DNA from: Aedes albopictus
Taxonomy: Eukaryota; Arthropoda; Insecta; Diptera; Culicidae
NCBI RefSeq assembly: GCF_035046485.1
Contig: NC_085138.1
Span: 9,893,823 to 9,957,822 of the forward strand
Length of the DNA: 64,000 nt
Reading direction: 5' to 3'
The position numbers and the translations under genes are program-made. Shown here piece after piece: positions 56,475-64,000 of this stretch. The notes beneath the pieces were generated by a model. That model made no database searches. It was not told the DNA's origin and saw only the letters and a program-made list of their open reading frames with translations. Each line of letters starts with the position of its first letter. Position 1 is the first letter of the stretch.

Positions 56475-59400
56475 CCGAAGGAATTCTGGATGAATTCCTG
56501 AAGGAATTCTGGATGAATTCATGAAGGAATTCTGGATGAATTCCTGACGGAATTCTGGATGAATTCCTGAAGGAATTCTGGATAAATTCCTGAAGGAATT
56601 CTGGATGAATTCCTGGAGGAATTCTGGATGAATTCCTGAAGGAATTCTGGATGAATTCCTGAAGGAATTCTGGATAAATTCCTGAAGGAATTCTGGATGA
56701 ATTCCTGAAGGAATTCTGGATGAATTCCTGAAGGAATTCTGGATGAATTCCTGAAGGAATTCTGGATGAATTCCTGAAGGAATTCTGGATGAATTCCTGA
56801 AGGAATTCTGGATGAATTCCTGAAGGAATTCTGGATGAATTCCTGAAGGAATTCTGGATGAATTCCTGAAGGAATTCTGGATGAATTCCTGAAGGAATTC
56901 TGGATGAATTCCTGAAGGAATTCTGGATGAATTCCTGAAGGAATTCTGGATGAATTCCTGAAGGAATTCTGGATGAATTCCTGAAGGAATTCTGGATGAA
57001 TTCCTGAAGGAATTCTGGATGAATTCCTGAAGGAATTCTGGATGAATTCCTGAAGGAATTCTGGATGAATTCCTGAAGGAATTCTGGATGAATTCCTGAA
57101 GGAATTCTGGATGAATTCCTGAAGGAATTCTGGATGAATTCCTGAAGGAATTCTGGATGAATTCCTGAAGGAATTCTGGATGAATTCCTGAAGGAATTCT
57201 GGATGAATTCCTGAAGGAATTCTGGATGAATTCCTGAAGGAATTCTGGATGAATTCCTGAAGGAATTCTGGATGAATTCCTGAAGGAATTCTGGATGAAT
57301 TCCTGAAGGAATTCTGGATGAATTCCTGAAGGAATTCTGGATGAATTCCTGAAGGAATTCTGGATGAATTCCTGAAGGAATTCTGGATGAATTCCTGAAG
57401 GAATTCTGGATGAATTCCTGAAGGAATTCTGGATGAATTCCTGAAGGAATTCTGGATGAATTCCTGCAGGAATTCTGGATGAATTCCTGAAGGAATTCTG
57501 GATGAATTTCTGAAGGAATTCCGGATGAATTCCTGAAGGAATTCTGGATGAATTCCTGAAGGAATTCTGGATGAATTCCTGAAGGAATTCTGGATGAATT
57601 CCTGAAGGAATTCTGGATGAATTCCTGAAGGAATTCTGGATGAATTCCTGAAGGAATTCTGGATGAATTCCTGAAGGAATTCTGGATGAATTCCTGAAGG
57701 AATTCTGGATGAATTCCTGAAGGAATTCTGGATGAATTCCTGAAGGAATTCTGGATGAATTCCTGAAGGAATTCTGGAAGAATTCCTGAAGGAATTCTGG
57801 AAGAATTCTGGATGAATTCCTGAAGGAATTCTGGATGAATTCCTGAAGGAATTCTGGATGAATTCCTGAAGGAATTCTGGATGAATTCCTGAAGGAATTC
57901 TGGATGAATTCCTGAAGGAATTCTGGATGAATTCCTGAAGGAATTCTGGATGAATTCCTGAAGGAATTCTGGATGAATTCCTGAAGGAATTCTGGATGAA
58001 TTCCTGAAGGAATTCTGGATGAATTCCTGAAGGAATTCTGGATGAATTCCTGAAGGAATTCTGGATGAATTCCTGAAGGAATTCTGGATGAATTCCTGAA
58101 GGAATTCTGGATGAATTCCTGAAGGAATTCTGGATGAATTCCTGAAGGAATTCTGGATGAATTCCTGAAGGAATTCTGGATGAATTCCTGAAGGAATTCT
58201 GGATGAATTCCTGAAGGAATTCTGGATGAATTCCTGAAGGAATTCTGGATGAATTCCTGAAGGAATTCTGGATGAATTCCTGAAGGAATTCTGGATGAAT
58301 TCCTGAAGGAATTCTGGATGAATTCCTGAAGGAATTCTGGATGAATTCCTGCAGGAATTCTGGATGAATTCCTGAAGGAATTCTGGATGAATTCCTGAAG
58401 GAATTCTGGATGAATTTCTGAAGGAATTCCGGATGAATTCCTGAAGGAATTCTGGATGAATTCCTGAAGGAATTCTGGATGAATTCCTGAAGGAATTCTG
58501 GATGAATTCCTGAAGGAATTCTGGATGAATTCCTGAAGGAATTCTGGATGAATTCCTGAAGGAATTCTGGATGAATTCCTGAAGGAATTCTGGATGAATT
58601 CCTGAAGGAATTCTGGATGAATTCCTGAAGGAATTCTGGATGAATTCCTGAAGGAATTCTGGATGAATTCCTGAAGGAATTCTGGAAGAATTCCTGAAGG
58701 AATTCTGGAAGAATTCCTGAAGGAATTCTGGATGAATTCCTGGAGGAATTCTGGATGAATTCCTGAAGGAATTCTGGATGAATTCCTGAAGGAATTCTGG
58801 ATGAATTCCTGAAGGAATTCTGGATGAATTCCTGAAGGAATTCTGGATGAATTCCTGAAGGAATTCTGGATGAATTCCTGAAGGAATTCTGGATGAATTC
58901 CTGAAGGAATTCTGGATGAATTCCTGAAGGAATTCTGGATGAATTCCTGAAGGAATTCTGGATGAATTCCTGAAGGAATTCTGGATGAATTCCTGAAGGA
59001 ATTCTGGATGAATTCCTGAAGGAATTCTGGATGAATTCCTGAAGGAATTCTGGATGAATTCCTAAAGGAATTCTGGATGAATTCCTGAAGGAATTCTGGA
59101 TGAATTCCTGAAGGAATTCTGGATGAATTCCTGAAGGAATTCTGGATGAATTCCTGAAGGAATTCTGGATGAATTCCTGAAGGAATTCTGGATGAATTCC
59201 TGAAGGAATTCTGGATGAATTCCTGAAGGAATTCTGGATGAATTCCTGGAGGAATTCTGGATGAATTCCTGGAGGAATTCTGGATGAATTCCTGGAGGAA
59301 TTCTGGATGAATTCCTGGAGGAATTCTGGATGAATTCCTGAAGGAATTCTGGATGAATTCCTGAAGGAATTCTGGAGGAATTCTGGATGAATTCCTGGAG

Positions 59401-62400
59401 GAATTCTGGATGAATTCCTGGAGGAATTCTGGATGAATTCCTGGAGGAATTCTGGATGAATTCCTGGAGGAATTCTGGATGAATTCCTGGAGGAATTCTG
59501 GATGAATTCCTGGAGGAATTCTGGATGAATTCCTGGAGGAATTCTGGATGAATTCCTGGAGGAATTCTGGATGAATTCCTGGAGGAATTCTGGATGAATT
59601 CCTGGAGGAATTCTGGATGAATTCCTGGAGGAATTCTGGATGAATTCCTGGAGGAATTCTGGATGAATTCCTGGAGGAATTCTGGATGAATTCCTGGAGG
59701 AATTCTGGATGAATTCCTGGAGAAATTCTGGATGAATTCCTGGAGGAATTCTGGATGAATTCCTGGAGGAATTCTGGATGAATTCCTGGAGGAATTCTGG
59801 ATGAATTCCTGGAGGAATTCTGGATGAATTCCTGGAGGAATTCTGGATGAATTCCTGGAGGAATTTTGGATGAATTCCTGGAGGAATTCTGGATGAATTC
59901 CTGGAGGAATTCTGGATGAATTCCTGGAGGAATTCTGGATGAATTCCTGGAGGAATTCTGGATGAATTCCTGGAGGAATTCTGGATGAATTCCTGGAGGA
60001 ATTCTGGATGAATTCCTGGAGGAATTCTGGATGAATTCCTGGAGGAATTCTGGATGAATTCCTGGAGGAATTCTGGATGAATTCCTGGAGGAATTCTGGA
60101 TGAATTCCTGGAGGAATTCTGGATGAATTCCTGGAGGAATTCTGGATGAATTCCTGGAGGAATTCTGGATGAATTCCTGGAGGAATTCTGGATGAATTCC
60201 TGGAGGAATTCTGGATGAATTCCTGGAGGAATTCTGGATGAATTCCTGGAGGAATTCTGGATGAATTCCTGGAGGAATTCTGGATGAATTCCTGGAGGAA
60301 TTCTGGATGAATTCCTGGAGGAATTCTGGATGAATTCCTGGAGGAATTCTGGATGAATTCCTGGAGGAATTCTGGATGAATTCCTGGAGGAATTCTGGAT
60401 GAATTCCTGGAGGAATTCTGGATGAATTCCTGGAGGAATTCTGGATGAATTCCTGGAGGAATTCTGGATGAATTCCTGGAGGAATTCTGGATGAATTCCT
60501 GGAGGAATTCTGGATGAATTCCTGGAGGAATTCTGGATGAATTCCTGGAGGAATTCTGGATGAATTCCTGGAGGAATTCTGGATGAATTCCTGGAGGAAT
60601 TCTGGATGAGTTCCTGGAGGAATTCTGGATGAATTCCTGGAGGAATTCTGGATGAATTCCTGGAGGAATTCTGGATGAATTCCTGGAGGAATTCTGGATG
60701 AATTCCTGGAGGAATTCTGGATGAATTCCTGAAGGAATTCTGGATGAATTCCTGGAGGAATTCTGGATGAATTCCTGGAGGAATTCTGGATGAATTCCTG
60801 GAGGAATTCTGGATGAATTCCTGGAGGAATTCTGGATGAATTCCTGGAGGAATTCTGGATGAATTCCTGGAGGAATTCTGGATGAATTCCTGGAGGAATT
60901 CTGGATGAATTCCTGGAGGAATTCTGGATGAATTCCTGGAGGAATTCTGGATGAATTCTTGGAGGAATTCTGGATGAATTCCTGGAGGAATTCTGGATGA
61001 ATTCCTGGAGGAATTCTAGATGAATTCCTGGAGGAATTGTGGATGAATTCCTGGAGGAATTCTGGATGTTCCTGGAGGAATTCTGAATGAATTCCTGGAG
61101 GAATTCTGGTTGAATTCTTGGAGGAATTCTGGATGAATTCCTGGAGGAATTCTGGATGAATTCCTGGAGGAATTCTGGATGAATTCCTGGAGGAATTCTG
61201 GATGAATTCCTGGAGGAATTCTGGATGAATTCCTGGAGGAATTCTGGATGAATTCCTGGAGGAATTCTGGATGAATTCCTGGAGGAATTCTGGATGAATT
61301 CCTGGAGGAATTCTGGATGAATTCCTGGAGGAATTCTGGATGAATTCCTGGAGGAATTCTGGATGAATTCCTGGAGGAATTCTGGATGAATTCCTGGAGG
61401 AATTCTGGATGAATTCCTGGAGGAATTCTGGATGAATTCCTGGAGGAATTCTGGATGAATTCCTGGAGGAATTCTGGATGAATTCCTGGAGGAATTCTGG
61501 ATGAATTCCTGGAGGAATTCTGGATGAATTCCTGGAGGAATTCTGGATGAATTCCTGGAGGAATTCTGGATGAATTCCTGGAGGAATTCTGGATGAATTC
61601 CTGGAGGAATTCTGGATGAATTCCTGGAGGAATTCTGGATGAATTCCTGGAGGAATTCTGGATGAATTCCTGGAGGAATTCTGGATGAATTCCTGGAGGA
61701 ATTCTGGATGAATTCCTGGAGGAATTCTGGATGAATTCCTGGAGGAATTCTGGATGAATTCCTGGAGGAATTCTGGATGAATTCCTGGAGGAATTCTGGA
61801 TGAATTCCTGGAGGAATTCTGGATGAATTCCTGGAGGAATTTCGGATGAATTCCTGGAGGAATTCTGGATGAATTCAAGGAGGAATTCTGGATGAATTCC
61901 TGGAGGAATTCTGGATGAATTCCTGGAGGAATTCTGGATGAATTCCTGGAGGAATTCTGGATGAATTCCTGGAGGAATTCTGGATGAATTCCTGGAGGAA
62001 TTCTGGATGAATTCCTGGAGGAATTCTGGATGAATTCCTGGAGGAATTCTGGATGAATTCCTGGAGGAATTCTGGATGAATTCCTGGAGGAATTCTGGAT
62101 GAATTCCTGGAGGAATTCTGGATGAATTCCTGGAGGAATTCTGGATGAATTCCTGGAGGAATTCTGGATGAATTCCTGGAGGAATTCTGGATGAATTCCT
62201 GGAGGAATTCTGGAGGAATTCTGGATGAATTCCTGGAGGAATTCTGGATGAATTCCTGGAGGAATTCTGGATGAATTCCTGGAGGAATTCTGGATGAATT
62301 CCTGGAGGAATTCTGGATGAATTCCTGGAGGAATTCTGGATGAATTCCTGGAGGAATTCTGGATGAATTCCTGGAGGAATTCTGGATGAATTCCTGGAGG

Positions 62401-63044
62401 AATTCTGGATGAATTCCTGGAGGAATTCTGGATGAATTCCTGGAGGAATTCTGGATGAATTCCTGGAGGAATTCTGGATGAATTCCTGGAGGAATTCTGG
62501 ATGAATTCCTGGAGGAATTCTGGATGAATTCCTGGAGGAATTCTGGATGAATTCCTGGAGGAATTCTAGATGAATTCCTGGAGGAATTCTGGATGAATTC
62601 CTGTATGAATTGTGGATGAATTCCTGGAGGAATTCTGGTTGTTCCTGGAGGAATTCTGAATGAATTCCTGGAGGAATTCTGGTTGAATTCTTGGAGGAAT
62701 TCTGGATGAATTCCTGGAGGAATTCTGGATGAATTCCTGGAGGAATTCTGGATGAATTCCTGGAGGAATTCTGGATGAATTCCTGGAGGAATTCTGGATG
62801 AATTCCTGGAGGAATTCTGGATGAATTCCTGGAGGAATTCTGGATGAATTCCTGGAGGAATTCTGGATGAATTCCTGGAGGAATTCTGGATGAATTCCTG
62901 GAGGAATTCTGGATGAATTCCTGGAGGAATTCTGGATGAATTCCTGGAGGAATTCTGGATGAATTCCTGGAGGAATTCTGGATGAATTCCTGGAGGTATT
63001 CTGGATGAATTCCTGGAGGAATTCTGGATGAATTCCTGGAGGAA
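56475..63044. repeat. 23-bp tandem array, about 285 copies
   Basis: The unit is two related halves, GAATTCCTGAAG (12) and GAATTCTGGAT (11), so each unit has two EcoRI sites. The left part (to about 59250) is mostly the 'TGAAGG' type and the right part mostly the 'TGGAGG' type. Rare variants recur in blocks: markers at 57465, 57504 and 57775 reappear at 58350, 58412 and 58683 (about 908 bases later). Markers at 61016 and 61083 reappear at 62566 and 62656 (about 1550-1573 later). The minus strand has no stop in any phase of the unit, so 938-aa and 399-aa open frames with a 23-residue peptide period arise automatically. I do not call them genes. Confidence 0.97.
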
Positions 63045-63229
63045 TAGACGAGTGCACCGATGAACTGAATTCATCGCGGTCCGAGAATTTTGACACTACA
63101 GCGGGGTCGCTTCCAATCAGAAGTGAAAGATTTCCAATCAGAATTGAACAATTCTAATTGGGAACGACCCCGCTGTAGTGTCAAAATTCTCGAACCGCGA
63201 TGAATTCAGTTCATCGGTGCACTCGTCTA
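63045..63229. mobile_element. MITE with 65-bp TIRs inserted in the 23-bp array
   Basis: 63045-63109 and 63165-63229 are inverted repeats differing at a single position (ends TAGACGAGTGCACCG / CGGTGCACTCGTCTA). Excising the element joins GGAGGAA to TTCTGGATG, an unbroken array unit, so no target duplication is seen. No coding capacity. Confidence 0.92.
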
Positions 63230-63262
63230 TTCTGGATGAATTCCTGGAGGAATTCTGGATGA
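63230..63262. repeat. Right edge of the 23-bp array
   Basis: One and a half units continue after the MITE before the sequence becomes unique. Confidence 0.9.
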
Positions 63263-63610
63263 AACCTTTCCTGATGACAACAAATCCTATTCCGCCTGCA
63301 TGTTTGAAAGAGAAAGGAGAATGAACGTCAGCAAGCTCTATTACTACAAAGGAAAATAGGCTCTTTTCACATGTCACGCTATAATTTCCACTTTGTTGAT
63401 TTTTTTTCGCTCCTTGTGCAAGTGTGTGTGCCGTTCTAAGCAAAACCAAAACACGACACCCACACCGCCAACGATTTGTTTTCATCCCAGCAGCTGCTTG
63501 CGTTGCATTTTGTGCAACCTCATTCAAGTACTGATGTCCGATGTCCACGACTGTGGTGGTGGTTGTAGTTCGGGAACGTTCGGTTGTGTGCGAATTACGC
63601 GTTTGCCACA
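63263..63610. other. Unique sequence right of the array
   Basis: No gene recognised. Open frames on both strands (the 166-aa minus frame begins near 63638 and runs into the MITE) have no domain and are probably chance. Confidence 0.4.
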
Positions 63611-63861
63611 CTAGTTCAGTGTCGTCGCGTCGCATCACTGTGTTCGTTCGTTCGTAGTTGGCTGGTTGATTGAACGAAAGAGGATTATTTTTCGCTGGAT
63701 CGCAAGTCGGGTTCGTCGCGTTCCGTTTTCAATGGTGAAGAAAATTGTAAATTAAACGTGAAAAACCGTGTTTTTCGTGATCTAATCGTGCGGAAAAGTG
63801 TTCGTCCGAGTGTAAAGTGTAATTTGGTGGTGTTTTCCGGATGGAGTGGATGTGCTAATTA
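63611..63861 (+). promoter_or_regulatory. Candidate promoter and noncoding first exon
   Basis: TCAGT at 63616-63620 fits the insect initiator. The following ~240 bases have insect 5' UTR character (CGTTCGTTCGTAG, GTGAAAAACCGTG, GGAAAAGTGTTCG, TGTAAAGTGTAA). They end at AATTAG followed by GTATTTATT, a possible splice donor (GT at 63862). The gene would lie beyond the window on the plus strand. Confidence 0.35.
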
Positions 63862-64000
63862 GGTATTTATTGCGTTTGAAAATTCTGATTTGTGTTTCCT
63901 TGTTCCTCCTCTTCCATCTTTAATTCGATCATGGCTACTTTGATTCGGAAGATTTTTCTTTTGTGCTTTGACGTTTGCTAATCAAAACAATAGATTTTTA
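63862..64000. other. Sequence after the candidate donor
   Basis: T-rich and noncoding in appearance; could be the first intron of the gene suggested above. Confidence 0.25.

Noticed and set aside
59062..61878. 938-aa minus-strand open frame, and the 399-aa and 176-aa frames to its right
   Set aside because: They are translations of a 23-bp tandem repeat whose minus strand has no stop in any phase. The peptide period of 23 residues follows from three units making 69 bases.
56475..63044. CRISPR array
   Set aside because: The repeat is contiguous with no unique spacers, and the window is eukaryotic.

Overview
The window looks like nuclear DNA of a culicine mosquito, most likely an Aedes species. 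Grounds: very short GT-AG introns, a pickpocket-type DEG/ENaC gene, tRNA-derived SINEs, LOA/I-like and RTE-like non-LTR retrotransposons, many small TIR elements, and a dispersed 'GAATTCCTCCAGG' degenerate minisatellite. The species is inference. Only two conventional host genes are complete: a pickpocket channel gene (43704-45783, plus, five exons, 613 aa) and Mtfp1, mitochondrial fission process protein 1 (55201-55900, minus, three exons, 152 aa). Everything else is repeats, transposon relics or unassigned intergenic sequence.

Layout. 1-590: degenerate 'cctgaaa' repeat. 744-6790: a SINE with a 17-bp target duplication inside an old LINE fragment, then a nearly complete LOA/I-like LINE (1486-5930, minus; endonuclease, RT, RNase H; one frameshift and one stop), a 147-bp MITE, and a second copy of the same SINE/LINE junction. 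8396-13048: a palindromic element split by a 4.14-kb hAT-like element (8589-12728, 8-bp TSD) filled with degenerate minisatellite. 15168-15369: another tRNA-type SINE. 15990-21710: degenerate minisatellite interrupted by an AT-rich hAT-type MITE (17689-18303) and a TA-flanked palindrome (20767-21642). 21776-22869: a second giant palindrome. 23144-25967: a unit bounded by CAGGGTGTCC-type inverted ends that holds an intact PHD-finger ORF1 of a CR1-like LINE without ORF2.

27.1-32.4 kb: a 152-bp satellite interrupted by a 418-bp solo LTR, a hAT-like element, and a ~300-bp satellite that is a diverged relative of the 152-bp one in opposite orientation. 33.8-37.8 kb: a 3.3-kb RTE-clade LINE inserted into an older RTE copy with a 12-bp TSD. 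37.8-39.4 kb: MITEs, one nested in a SINE. 39.4-43.45 kb: degenerate minisatellite, a tRNA-like SINE head, then the pickpocket gene. 46.2-47.6 kb: more minisatellite. 47.7-54.5 kb: AT-rich DNA with small MITEs, a retroposed poly(A) fragment and a 3'-deleted LOA copy. 55.2-55.9 kb: Mtfp1. 56.475-63.26 kb: a ~285-copy, 23-bp tandem array with internal long-range duplications and a 185-bp MITE inserted near its right end. 63.6-63.86 kb: a possible 5' noncoding exon.

The two host genes have no evident functional link. The main story is nested transposition, and a minisatellite family that recurs inside several TIR-bounded elements. All calls come from reading the sequence; no database search was run.
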